Positions 37,401 to 50,200 of a stretch of DNA of 64,000 nt are shown here, piece after piece. The position numbers and the translations under genes are program-made. The notes under the pieces are model-generated. The model made no database searches and was not told the origin of the DNA. It saw nothing but the letters and a program-made list of their open reading frames with translations. The stretch is from Crossaster papposus (Eukaryota > Echinodermata > Asteroidea > Velatida > Solasteridae), in NCBI GenBank assembly GCA_037893245.1, contig JBAIAA010000606.1, positions 310,001-374,000 on the forward strand, read 5' to 3'. The stretch's first letter is position 1; the number at the start of each line of letters is the position of its first letter.

Positions 37401-40400
37401 CATTCTCGGACAACGTTGAGTTTCGCAGCTCAGATATAAGTCGAGAAAATTATCCTCATTCGCAGCCATGTTTTTGTATGTGTATCTATGTACACGTGTA
37501 TTGCCGCATTGGCCTAGGTCGCCAGTGCCCTGACGCATGAGTCTCACAGTTTGGGTTCTTTCTATTGAGAAATTTGGCAATATTTTGGCTCCGATGTCGA
37601 GCTGGTGAGTGTCTCTTCATTATCGAACAACGTTGAGGTTCGCAGCTCAAATATAAGTCGAGAACATTATCCTCATTCGCAGCCATGTTTTCTTATGTGT
37701 ATCTATGTACACGTGTATTGCCGCATAGGCCTATGTCGCCAGTGCCCTGACGCATGAGTCTCACAGTTTGGGTTCTTTCTATTGAGAAATTTGGCAATAT
37801 TTTGGCTCCGATGTCGAGCTGGTGAGTGTCTCTTCATTCTCGAACAACGTTGAGGTTCGCAGCTCAAATATAAGTCGAGAAAATTATCCTCATTCGCAGC
37901 CATGTTTTCTTATGTGTATCTATGTACACGTGTATTGCCGCATAGGCCTATGTCGCCAGTGCCCTGACGCATGAGTCTCACGGTTTGGTTTTTTTCCAGT
38001 GAGAAGTTTGGCAATATTTTGGCTCCGATGTCGAGCTGGTGAGTGTCTCTTCATTCTCGAACAACGTTGAGTTTCGCAGCTCAAATATAAGTCGAGAAAA
38101 TTATCCTCATTCCCAGCCACCTTTTCTGATGTGTATGTTTGTACACGTGTATTGCCGCATAGGCCTATGCCGCCAGTGGCCTGACGCATGTGTCTCATGG
38201 TTTGGGTTTTTTCCAGTAAGAAATTTGGCAATATTTTGGCTCGGATGTCGAGCTGGTGAGTGTCTCTTCATTCTCGAACAACGTTGAGGTTCGCAGCTCA
38301 AATATAAGTCGAGAAAATTATCCTCATTCGCAGCCATGTTTTCTTATGTGTATCTATGTACACGTGTATTGCCGCATAGGCCTATGTCGCCAGTGCCCTG
38401 ACGCATGAGTCTCACGGTTTGGTTTTTTTCCAGTGAGAAGTTTGGCAATATTTTGGCTCAGATGTCGAGCTGGTGAGTGTCTCTTCATTCTCGAACAACG
38501 TTGAGGTTCGCAGCTCAAATATAAGTCGAGAAAATTATCCTCATTCGCAGCCACCTTTTCTGATGTGTATGTTTGTACACGTGTATTGCCACATTGGCCT
38601 ATGTCGCCAGTGCCCTGACGCATGAGTTTCACAGTTTGGGTCCTTTCCATTGAGAAAGTTGGCAATATTTTGGCTCCGATGTCGAGCTGGTGAGTGTCTC
38701 TTCATTCTCGAACAACGTTGAGGTTCGCAGCTCAAATATAAGTCGAGAACATTATCCTCATTCGCAGCCATGTTTTCTTATGTGTATCTATGTACACGTG
38801 TATTGCCGCATAGGCCTATGTCGCCAGTGCCCTGACGCATGAGTCTCACAGTTTGGGTTCTTTCTATTGAGAAATTTGGCAATATTTTGGCTCCGATGTC
38901 GAGCTGGTGAGTGTCTCTTCATTCTCGAACAACGATGAGGTTCGCAGCTCAAATAAAAGTCCAGAAAATTATCCTCATTCGCAGCCACCTTTTCTGATGT
39001 GTATGTTTGTACACTTGTATTGCCGCATATGCCTATGCCGTCAGTGCCCTGACACATGGGTCTCACGGTTTGGGTTTTTTCCAGTGAGAAGTTTGGCAAT
39101 ATTTTGGCTCAGATGTCGAGCTGGTGAGTGTCTCTTCATTCTCGAACAACGTTGAGGTTCGCAGCTCAGATATAAGTCTAGAAAATTATCCTCATTCGCA
39201 GCCATGTTTTCTTATGTGTATCTATGTACACGTGTATTGCCGCATTGGCCTATGTCGCCAGTGCCCTGACGCATGAGTCTCACAGTTTGGGTCCTTTCCA
39301 TTGAGAAAGTTGGCAATATTTTGGCTCCGATGTCGAGCTGGTGAGTGTCTCTTCATTCTCGAACAACGTTGAGGTTCGCAGCTCAAATATAAGTCAAGAA
39401 CATTATCCTCATTCGCAGCCATGTTTTCTTATGTGTATCTATGTACACGTGTATTGCCGCATAGGCCTATGTCGCCAGTGCCCTGACGCATGAGTCTCAC
39501 AGTTTGGGTTCTTTCTATTGAGAAATTTGGCAATATTTTGGCTCCGATGTCGAGCTGGTGAGTGTCTCTTCATTCTCGAACAACGTTGAGGTTCGCAGCT
39601 CAGATATAAGTCGAGAAAATTATCCTCATTCGCAGCCACCTTTTCTGATGTGTATGTTTGTACACGTGTATTGCCGCATAGGCCTATGCCGCCAGTGGCC
39701 TGACGCATGAGTCTCATGGTTTGTTTGTTTTTTATTGAGAAATTTGGCAATATTTTGGCTCCGATGTCGAGCTGGTGACTGTCTCTTCATTCTCGGACAA
39801 CGTTGAGTTTCGCAGCTCAGATATAAGTCGAGAAAATTATCCTCATTCGCAGCCATGTTTTCTTATGTGTATCTATGTACACGTGTATTGCCGCATTGGC
39901 CTATGTCGCCAGTGCCCTGACGCATGAGTCTCACAGTTTGGGTCTTTTCCATTGAGAAAGTTGGCAATATTTTGGCTCAGATGTCGAGCTGGTGAGTGTC
40001 TCTTCATTCTCAAACAACGTTGAGGTTCGCAGCTCAAATATAAGTCGAGAAAATTATCCTCATTCGCAGCCACCTTTTCTGATGTGTATCTATGTACACG
40101 TGTATTGCCGCACTGGCCTATGTCGCCAATGCCCTGACTCATGAGTCTCACAGTTTGGGTTCTTTCCATTGAGAAATTTGGCAATATTTTGGCTCAGATG
40201 TCGAGCTGGTGAGTGTCTCTTCATTCTCAAACAACGTTGAGGTTCGCAGCTCAAATATAAGTCGAGAAAATTATCCTCATTCGCAGACATGTTTTCTTAT
40301 GTGTATCTATGTACACGTGTATTGCCGCATTGGCCTATGTAGCCAGTGCCCTGACGCATGAGTCTTATGTGTATCTATGTACACGTGTATTGCCGCATTG

Positions 40401-41560
40401 GCCTATGTAGCCAGTGCCCTGACGCATGAGTCTCACAGTTTGGGTTCTTTCCATTTCGAAATTTGGCAATAATTTGGCTCAGATGTCGAGATGGTGAGTG
40501 TCTCTTCATTCTCGAACAACGTTGAGGTTCGCAGCTAAGATATAAGTCGAAATAATTATCCTCATTCGCCGCCACCTTTTCTTATGTGTATGTTTGTACA
40601 CGTGTATTGCCGCATAGGCCTATGCCGCCAGTGCCCTGACGCATGAGTCTCACAGTTTGGGTCCTTTCCATTGAGAAAGTTGGCAATATTTTGGCTCAGA
40701 TGTCGAGCTGGTGAGTATCTCTTCATTCTCGAACAACGTTGAGGTTCGCAGCTTAAATATAAGTCGAGAAAATTATCGTCATTCGCAGCCACCTTTTCTG
40801 ATGTGTATGTTTGTACACGTGTATTGCCGCATAGGACTATGCCGCCAGTGGCCTGACGCATGAGTCTCATGGTTTGGTTTTTTTCCAGTGAGAAATTTGG
40901 CAATATTGAGGCTCTGATGTCGAGCTGGTGAGTGTCTCTTCATTCTCGGACAACGTTGAGTTTCGCAGCTCAGATATAAGTCGAGAAAATTATCCTCATT
41001 CGCAGCCATGTTTTTGTATGTGTATCTATGTACACGTGTATTGCCGCATTGGCCTAGGTCGCCAGTGCCCTGACGCATGAGTCTCACAGTTTGGGTTCTT
41101 TCTATTGAGAAATTTGGCAATATTTTGGCTCCGATGTCGAGCTGGTGAGTGTCTCTTCATTATCGAACAACGTTGAGGTTCGCAGCTCAAATATAAGTCG
41201 AGAACATTATCCTCATTCGCAGCCATGTTTTCTTATGTGTATCTATGTACACGTGTATTGCCGCATAGGCCTATGTCGCCAGTGCCCTGACGCATGAGTC
41301 TCACAGTTTGGGTTCTTTCTATTGAGAAATTTGGCAATATTTTGGCTCCGATGTCGAGCTGGTGAGTGTCTCTTCATTCTCGAACAACGTTGAGGTTCGC
41401 AGCTCAAATATAAGTCGAGAAAATTATCCTCATTCGCAGCCATGTTTTCTTATGTGTATCTATGTACACGTGTATTGCCGCATAGGCCTATGTCGCCAGT
41501 GCCCTGACGCATGAGTCTCACGGTTTGGTTTTTTTCCAGTGAGAAGTTTGGCAATATTTT
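34480..41560 (+). repeat. 3,540-bp HOR, two tandem units
   Basis: Units at about 34,480-38,019 and 38,020-41,560, offset exactly 3,540 = 16 x 217 + 68. The extra 68 bp is the internal duplication near 36,824 and 40,364. Many rare variants are shared: cattcccagcc, catgtgtctc, ccagtaagaa, gttttttattgag, ggactatgccgcc. Few private changes are visible (38,243 ctcggatg; 40,287 gcagacatg). The first unit itself joins the hinge of A' to a copy of about 29,443-31,110 (offset 6,793). Confidence 0.92.
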
Positions 41561-41599
41561 GGCTCCGATGTCGAGCTGGTGAGTGTCTCTTCATTCTCG

Positions 41600-44500
41600 A
41601 ACAACGTTGAGGTTCGAAGCTCAAATATAAGTCGAGAAAATTATCCTCATTCGCAGCCACCTTTTCTGATGTGTATGTTTGTACACTTGTATTGCCACAT
41701 TGGCCTATGTCGCCAGTGCCCTGACGCATGAGTCTCACAGTTTGGGTCCTTTCCATTGAGAAAGTTGGCAATATTTTGGCTCCGATGTCGAGCTGGTGAG
41801 TGTCTCTTCATTCTCGAACAACGTTGAGGTTCGCAGCTCAAATATAAGTCGAGAACATTATCCTCATTCGCAGCCATGTTTTCTTATGTGTATCTATGTA
41901 CACGTGTATTGCCGCATAGGCCTATGTCGCCAGTGCCCTGACGCATGAGTCTCACAGTTTGGGTTCTTTCTATTGATAAATTTGGCAATATTTTGGCTCA
42001 GATGTCGAGCTGGTGAGTATCTCTTCATTCTCGAACAACGTTGAGGTTCGCAGCTCAAATATAAGTCGAGAAAATTATCGTCATTCGCAGCCACCTTTTC
42101 TGATGTGTATGTTTGTACACGTGTATTGCCGCATAGGCCTATGCCGCCAGTGGCCTGACGCATGAGTCTCATGGTTTGGTTTTTTTCCAGTGAGAAATTT
42201 GGCAATATTGAGGCTCTGATGTCGAGCTGGTGAGTGTCTCTTCATTCTCGGACAACGTTGAGTTTCGCAGCTCAGATATAAGTCGAGAAAATTATCCTCA
42301 TTCGCAGCCATGTTTTTGTATGTGTATCTATGTACACGTATATTGCCGCATTGGCCTAGGTCGCCAGTGCCCTGACGCATGAGTCTCACAGTTTGGGTTC
42401 TTTCTATTGAGAAATTTGGCAATATTTTGGCTCCGATGTCGAGCTGGTGAGTGTCTCTTCATTATCGAACAACGTTGAGGTTCGCAGCTCAAATATAAGT
42501 CGAGAACATTATCCTCATTCGCAGCCATGTTTTCTTATGTGTATCTATGTACACGTGTATTGCCGCATAGGCCTATGTCGCCAGTGCCCTGACGCATGAG
42601 TCTCACAGTTTGGGTTCTTTCTATTGAGAAATTTGGCAATATTTTGGCTCCGATGTCGAGCTGGTGAGTGTCTCTTCATTCTCGAACAACGTTGAGGTTC
42701 GCAGCTCAAATATAAGTCGAGAAAATTATCCTCATTCGCAGCCATGTTTTCTTATGTGTATCTATGTACACGTGTATTGCCGCATAGGCCTATGTCGCCA
42801 GTGCCCTGACGCATGAGTCTCACGGTTTGGTTTTTTTCCAGTGAGAAGTTTGGCAATATTTTGGCTCAGATGTCGAGCTGGTGAGTGTCTCTTCATTCTC
42901 GAACAACGTTGAGGTTCGAAGCTCAAATATACGTCGAGAAAATTATCCTCATTCGCAGCCACCTTTTCTGATGTGTATGTTTGTACACTTGTATTGCCAC
43001 ATTGGCCTATGTCGCCAGTGCCCTGACGCATGAGTCTCACAGTTTGGGTTCTTTCTATTGATAAATTTGGCAATATTTTGGCTCCGATGTCGAGCTGGTG
43101 AGTGTCTCTTCATTCTCGGACAACGTTGAGTTTCGCAGCTCAGATATAAGTCGAGAAAATTATCCTCATTCGCAGCCATGTTTTTTATGTGTATCTATGT
43201 ACACGTGTATTGCCGCATTGGCCTAGGTCGCCAGTGCCCTGACGCATGAGTCTCACAGTTTGGGTTCTTTCTATTGAGAAATTTGGCAATATTTTGGCTC
43301 CGATGTCGAGCTGGTGAGTGTCTCTTCATTATTGAACAACGTTGAGGTTCGCAGCTCAAATATAAGTCGAGAACATTATCCTCATTCGCAGCCATGTTTT
43401 CTTATGTGTATCTATGTACACGTGTATTGCCGCATAGGCCTATGTCGCCAGTGCCCTGACGCATGAGTCTCACGGTTTGGTTTTTTTCCAGTGAGAAGTT
43501 TGGCAATATTTTGGCTCAGATGTCGAGCTGGTGAGTGTCTCTTCATTCTCGAACAACGTTGAGGTTCGAAGCTCAAATATACGTCGAGAAAATTATCCTC
43601 ATTCGCAGCCACCTTTTCTGATGTGTATGTTTGTACACTTGTATTGCCACATTGGCCTATGTCGCCAGTGCCCTGACGCATGAGTCTCACAGTTTGGGTC
43701 CTTTCCATTGAGAAAGTTGGCAATATTTTGGCTCCGATGTCGAGCTGGTGAGTGTCTCTTCATTCTCGAACAACGTTGAGGTTCGCAGCTCAAATATAAG
43801 TCGAGAACATTATCCTCATTCGCAGCCATGTTTTCTTATGTGTATCTATGTACACGTGTATTGCCGCATAGGCCTATGTCGCCAGTGCCCTGACGCATGA
43901 GTCTCACAGTTTGGGTTCTTTCTATTGATAAATTTGGCAATATTTTGGCTCCGATGTCGAGCTGGTGAGTGTCTCTTCATTCTCGGACAACGTTGAGTTT
44001 CGCAGCTCAGATATAAGTCGAGAAAATTATCCTCATTCGCAGCCATGTTTTGTATGTGTATCTATGTACACGTGTATTGCCGCATTGGCCTAGGTCGCCA
44101 GTGCCCTGACGCATGAGTCTCACAGTTTGGGTTCTTTCTATTGAGAAATTTGGCAATATTTTGGCTCCGATGTCGAGCTGGTGAGTGTCTCTTCATTATT
44201 GAACAACGTTGAGGTTCGCAGCTCAAATATAAGTCGAGAACATTATCCTCATTCGCAGCCATGTTTTCTTATGTGTATCTATGTACACATGTATTGCCGC
44301 ATAGGCCTATGTCGCCAGTGCCCTGACGCATGAGTCTCACAGTTTGGGTTCTTTCTATTGAGAAATTTGGCAATATTTTGGCTCCGATGTCGAGCTGGTG
44401 AGTGTCTCTTCATTCTCGAACAACGTTGAGGTTCGAAGCTCAAATATAAGTCGAGAAAATTATCCTCATTCGCAGCCACCTTTTCTGATGTGTATGTTTG

Positions 44501-47237
44501 TACACTTGTATTGCCACATTGGCCTATGTCGCCAGTGCCCTGACGCATGAGTCTCACAGTTTGGGTCCTTTCCATTGAGAAAGTTGGCAATATTTTGGCT
44601 CCGATGTCGAGCTGGTGAGTGTCTCTTCATTCTCGAACAACGTTGAGGTTCGCAGCTCAAATATAAGTCGAGAACATTATCCTCATTCGCAGCCATGTTT
44701 TCTTATGTGTATCTATGTACACGTGTATTGCCGCATAGGCCTATGTCGCCAGTGCCCTGACGCATGAGTCTCACAGTTTGGGTTCTTTCTATTGATAAAT
44801 TTGGCAATATTTTGGCTCAGATGTCGAGCTGGTGAGTATCTCTTCATTCTCGAACAACGTTGAGGTTCGCAGCTCAAATATAAGTCGAGAAAATTATCGT
44901 CATTCGCAGCCACCTTTTCTGATGTGTATGTTTGTACACGTGTATTGCCGCATAGGCCTATGCCGCCAGTGGCCTGACGCATGAGTCTCATGGTTTGGTT
45001 TTTTTCCAGTGAGAAATTTGGCAATATTGAGGCTCTGATGTCGAGCTGGTGAGTGTCTCTTCATTCTCGGACAACGTTGAGTTTCGCAGCTCAGATATAA
45101 GTCGAGAAAATTATCCTCATTCGCAGCCATGTTTTTGTATGTGTATCTATGTACACGTATATTGCCGCATTGGCCTAGGTCGCCAGTGCCCTGACGCATG
45201 AGTCTCACAGTTTGGGTTCTTTCTATTGAGAAATTTGGCAATATTTTGGCTCCGATGTCGAGCTGGTGAGTGTCTCTTCATTATCGAACAACGTTGAGGT
45301 TCGCAGCTCAAATATAAGTCGAGAACATTATCCTCATTCGCAGCCATGTTTTCTTATGTGTATCTATGTACACGTGTATTGCCGCATAGGCCTATGTCGC
45401 CAGTGCCCTGACGCATGAGTCTCACAGTTTGGGTTCTTTCTATTGAGAAATTTGGCAATATTTTGGCTCCGATGTCGAGCTGGTGAGTGTCTCTTCATTC
45501 TCGAACAACGTTGAGGTTCGCAGCTCAAATATAAGTCGAGAAAATTATCCTCATTCGCAGCCATGTTTTCTTATGTGTATCTATGTACACGTGTATTGCC
45601 GCATAGGCCTATGTCGCCAGTGCCCTGACGCATGAGTCTCACGGTTTGGTTTTTTTCCAGTGAGAAGTTTGGCAATATTTTGGTTCAGATGTCGAGCTGG
45701 TGAGTGTCTCTTCATTCTCGAACAACGTTGAGGTTCGAAGCTCAAATATACGTCGAGAAAATTATCCTCATTCGCAGCCACCTTTTCTGATGTGTATGTT
45801 TGTACACTTGTATTGCCACATTGGCCTATGTCGCCAGTGCCCTGACGCATGAGTCTCACAGTTTGGGTTCTTTCTATTGATAAATTTGGCAATATTTTGG
45901 CTCCGATGTCGAGCTGGTGAGTGTCTCTTCATTCTCGGACAACGTTGAGTTTCGCAGCTCAGATATAAGTCGAGAAAATTATCCTCATTCGCAGCCATGT
46001 TTTTTATGTGTATCTATGTACACGTGTATTGCCGCATTGGCCTAGGTCGCCAGTGCCCTGACGCATGAGTCTCACAGTTTGGGTTCTTTCTATTGAGAAA
46101 TTTGGCAATATTTTGGCTCCGATGTCGAGCTGGTGAGTGTCTCTTCATTATTGAACAACGTTGAGGTTCGCAGCTCAAATATAAGTCGAGAACATTATCC
46201 TCATTCGCAGCCATGTTTTCTTATGTGTATCTATGTACACGTGTATTGCCGCATAGGCCTATGTCGCCAGTGCCCTGACGCATGAGTCTCACGGTTTGGT
46301 TTTTTTCCAGTGAGAAGTTTGGCAATATTTTGGCTCAGATGTCGAGCTGGTGAGTGTCTCTTCATTCTCGAACAACGTTGAGGTTCGAAGCTCAAATATA
46401 CGTCGAGAAAATTATCCTCATTCGCAGCCACCTTTTCTGATGTGTATGTTTGTACACTTGTATTGCCACATTGGCCTATGTCGCCAGTGCCCTGACGCAT
46501 GAGTCTCACAGTTTGGGTCCTTTCCATTGAGAAAGTTGGCAATATTTTGGCTCCGATGTCGAGCTGGTGAGTGTCTCTTCATTCTCGAACAACGTTGAGG
46601 TTCGCAGCTCAAATATAAGTCGAGAACATTATCCTCATTCGCAGCCATGTTTTCTTATGTGTATCTATGTACACGTGTATTGCCGCATAGGCCTATGTCG
46701 CCAGTGCCCTGACGCATGAGTCTCACAGTTTGGGTTCTTTCTATTGATAAATTTGGCAATATTTTGGCTCCGATGTCGAGCTGGTGAGTGTCTCTTCATT
46801 CTCGGACAACGTTGAGTTTCGCAGCTCAGATATAAGTCGAGAAAATTATCCTCATTCGCAGCCATGTTTTTTATGTGTATCTATGTACACGTGTATTGCC
46901 GCATTGGCCTAGGTCGCCAGTGCCCTGACGCATGAGTCTCACAGTTTGGGTTCTTTCTATTGAGAAATTTGGCAATATTTTGGCTCCGATGTCGAGCTGG
47001 TGAGTGTCTCTTCATTATTGAACAACGTTGAGGTTCGCAGCTCAAATATAAGTCGAGAACATTATCCTCATTCGCAGCCATGTTTTCTTATGTGTATCTA
47101 TGTACACATGTATTGCCGCATAGGCCTATGTCGCCAGTGCCCTGACGCATGAGTCTCACAGTTTGGGTTCTTTCTATTGAGAAATTTGGCAATATTTTGG
47201 CTCCGATGTCGAGCTGGTGAGTGTCTCTTCATTCTCG
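41600..47237 (+). repeat. 2,819-bp HOR (13 monomers), two tandem units
   Basis: Units at about 41,600-44,418 and 44,419-47,237, offset 2,819 = 13 x 217 - 2. Matches run unbroken from 41,647/44,466 to 44,062/46,881. Two 216-bp monomers (catgttttttatg type) explain the -2; near 44,046 the T-run reads ttttgtatg instead. The unit derives from A' sequence (offset 10,333, then 10,116 after a hybrid monomer at about 43,040-43,060). Confidence 0.92.
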
Positions 47238-50200
47238 AACAACGTTGAGGTTCGCAGCTCAAATATAAGTCGAGAACATTATCCTCATTCGCAGCCATGT
47301 TTTCTTATGTGTATCTATGTACACGTGTATTGCCGCATAGGCCTATGTCGCCAGTGCCCTGACGCATGAGTCTCACAGTTTGGGTTCTTTCTATTGAGAA
47401 ATTTGGCAATATTTTGGCTCCGATGTCGAGCTGGTGAGTGTCTCTTCATTCTCGAACAACGATGAGGTTCGCAGCTCAAATAAAAGTCCAGAAAATTATC
47501 CTCATTCGCAGCCACCTTTTCTGATGTGTATGTTTGTACACTTGTATTGCCGCATATGCCTATGCCGTCAGTGCCCTGACACATGGGTCTCACGGTTTGG
47601 GTTTTTTCCAGTGAGAAGTTTGGCAATATTTTGGCTCAGATGTCGAGCTGGTGAGTGTCTCTTCATTCTCGAACAACGTTGAGGTTCGCAGCTCAGATAT
47701 AAGTCTAGAAAATTATCCTCATTCGCAGCCATGTTTTCTTATGTGTATCTATGTACACGTGTATTGCCGCATTGGCCTATGTCGCCAGTGCCCTGACGCA
47801 TGAGTCTCACAGTTTGGGTCCTTTCCATTGAGAAAGTTGGCAATATTTTGGCTCCGATGTCGAGCTGGTGAGTGTCTCTTCATTCTCGAACAACGTTGAG
47901 GTTCGCAGCTCAAATATAAGTCAAGAACATTATCCTCATTCGCAGCCATGTTTTCTTATGTGTATCTATGTACACGTGTATTGCCGCATAGGCCTATGTC
48001 GCCAGTGCCCTGACGCATGAGTCTCACAGTTTGGGTTCTTTCTATTGAGAAATTTGGCAATATTTTGGCTCCGATGTCGAGCTGGTGAGTGTCTCTTCAT
48101 TCTCGAACAACGTTGAGGTTCGCAGCTCAGATATAAGTCGAGAAAATTATCCTCATTCGCAGCCACCTTTTCTGATGTGTATGTTTGTACACGTGTATTG
48201 CCGCATAGGCCTATGCCGCCAGTGGCCTGACGCATGAGTCTCATGGTTTGTTTGTTTTTTATTGAGAAATTTGGCAATATTTTGGCTCCGATGTCGAGCT
48301 GGTGAGTTTCTCTTCATTCTCGAACAACGTTGAGGTTGGCAGCTCAAATATAAGTCGAGAACATTATCCTCATTCGCAGCCATGTTTTCTTATGTGTATC
48401 TATGTAAACGTGTATTGCCGCATAGGCCTATGTCGCCAGTGCCCTGACGCATGAGTCTCACAGTTTGGGTTCTTTCTATTGAGAAATTTGGCAATATTTT
48501 GGCTCCGATGTCGAGCTGGTGAGTGTCTCTTCATTCTCGAACAACGTTGAGTTTCGCAGCTCAAATATAAGTCGAGAACATTATCCTCATTCGCAGCAAT
48601 GTTTTCGTATGTGTATCTATGTACACGTGTATTGCCGCATAGGCCTGTGTCGCCAGTGCCCTGACGCATGAGTCTCACAGTTTGGGTTCTTTCTATTGAG
48701 AAATTTGGCAATATTTTGTCTCAGATGTCGAGCTGGTGAGTGTCTCTTCATTCTCGAACAACGTTGAGGTTCGCAGCTCAAATATAAGTCGAGAAAATTA
48801 TCCTCATTCGCACCCACCTTTTCTGATGTGTATGTTTGTACACTTGTATTGCCGCATAGGCCTATGCCGTCAGTGCCCTGACACATGGGTCTCACGGTTT
48901 GGGTTTTTTCCAGTGAGAAGTTTGGCAATATTTTGGCTCAGATGTCGAGCTGGTGAGTGTCTCTTCATTCTCGAACAACGTTGAGGTTCGCAGCTCAGAT
49001 ATAAGTCTAGAAAATTATCCTCATTTGCAGCCATGTTTTCTTATGTGTAACTATGTACACGTGTATTGCCGCATTGGCCTAGGTCGCCAGTGCCCTGACG
49101 CATAAGTCTCACAGTTTGGGTTCTTTCTATTGAGAAATTTTGCAATATTTTGGCTCCGATGTCGAGCTGGTGAGTGTCTCTTCATTCTCGAACAACGTTG
49201 AGGTTCGCAGCTCAAATATAAGTCGAGAACATTATCCTCATTCGCAGCCATGTTTTCTTATGTGTATCTATGTACACGTGTATTGCCGCATAGGCCTATG
49301 TCGCCAGTGCCCTGACGCATGAGTCTCACAGTTTGGGTTCTTTCTATTGAGAAATTTGGCAATATTTTGGCTCCGATGTCGAGCTGGTGAGTGTCTCTTC
49401 ATTATCGAACAACGTTGAGGTTCGCAGCTCAAATATAAGTCGAGAACATTATCCTCATTCGCAGCAATGTTTTCTTATGTGTATCTATGTACACGTGTAT
49501 TGCCGCATAGGCCTATGTCGCCCGTGCCCTGACGCATGAGTCTCACAGTTTGGGTTTTTTCCAGTGAGAAGTTTTGCAATATTTTGGCTCAGATGTCGAG
49601 CTGGTGAGTGTCTCTTCATTCTCGAACAACGTTGAGGTTCGCAGCTCAAATATAAGTCGAGAAAATTATCCTCATTCGCAGCCATGTTTTCTTATGTGTA
49701 TCTATGTACACGTGTATTGCCACATAGGCCTATGTCGCCAGTGCCCTGACGCATGAGTTTCACGGTTTGGGTTTTTTCCAGTGAGAAGTTTGGCAATATT
49801 TTGGCTCCGATGTCGAGCTGGTGAGTGTCTCTTCATTCTCGAACAACGTTGAGGTTCGCAGCTCAGATATAAGTCGAGAAAATTATCCTCATTCGCAGCC
49901 ACCTTTTCTGATGTGTATGTTTGTACACGTGTATTGCCGCATAGGCCTATGCCGCCAGTGGCCTGACGCATGAGTCTCATGGTTTGGTTTTTTTCCAGTG
50001 AGAAATTTGGCAATATTTTGGCTCCGATGTCGAGCTGGTGAGTGTCTCTTCATTCTCGGACAACGTTGAGTTTCGCAGCTTAGATATAAGTCGAGAAAAT
50101 TATCCTCATTCGCAGCCATGTTTTCTTATGTGTATCTATGTACACGTGTATTGCCGCATTGGCCTGGGTCGCCAGTGCCCTGACGCATGAGTCTCACAGT

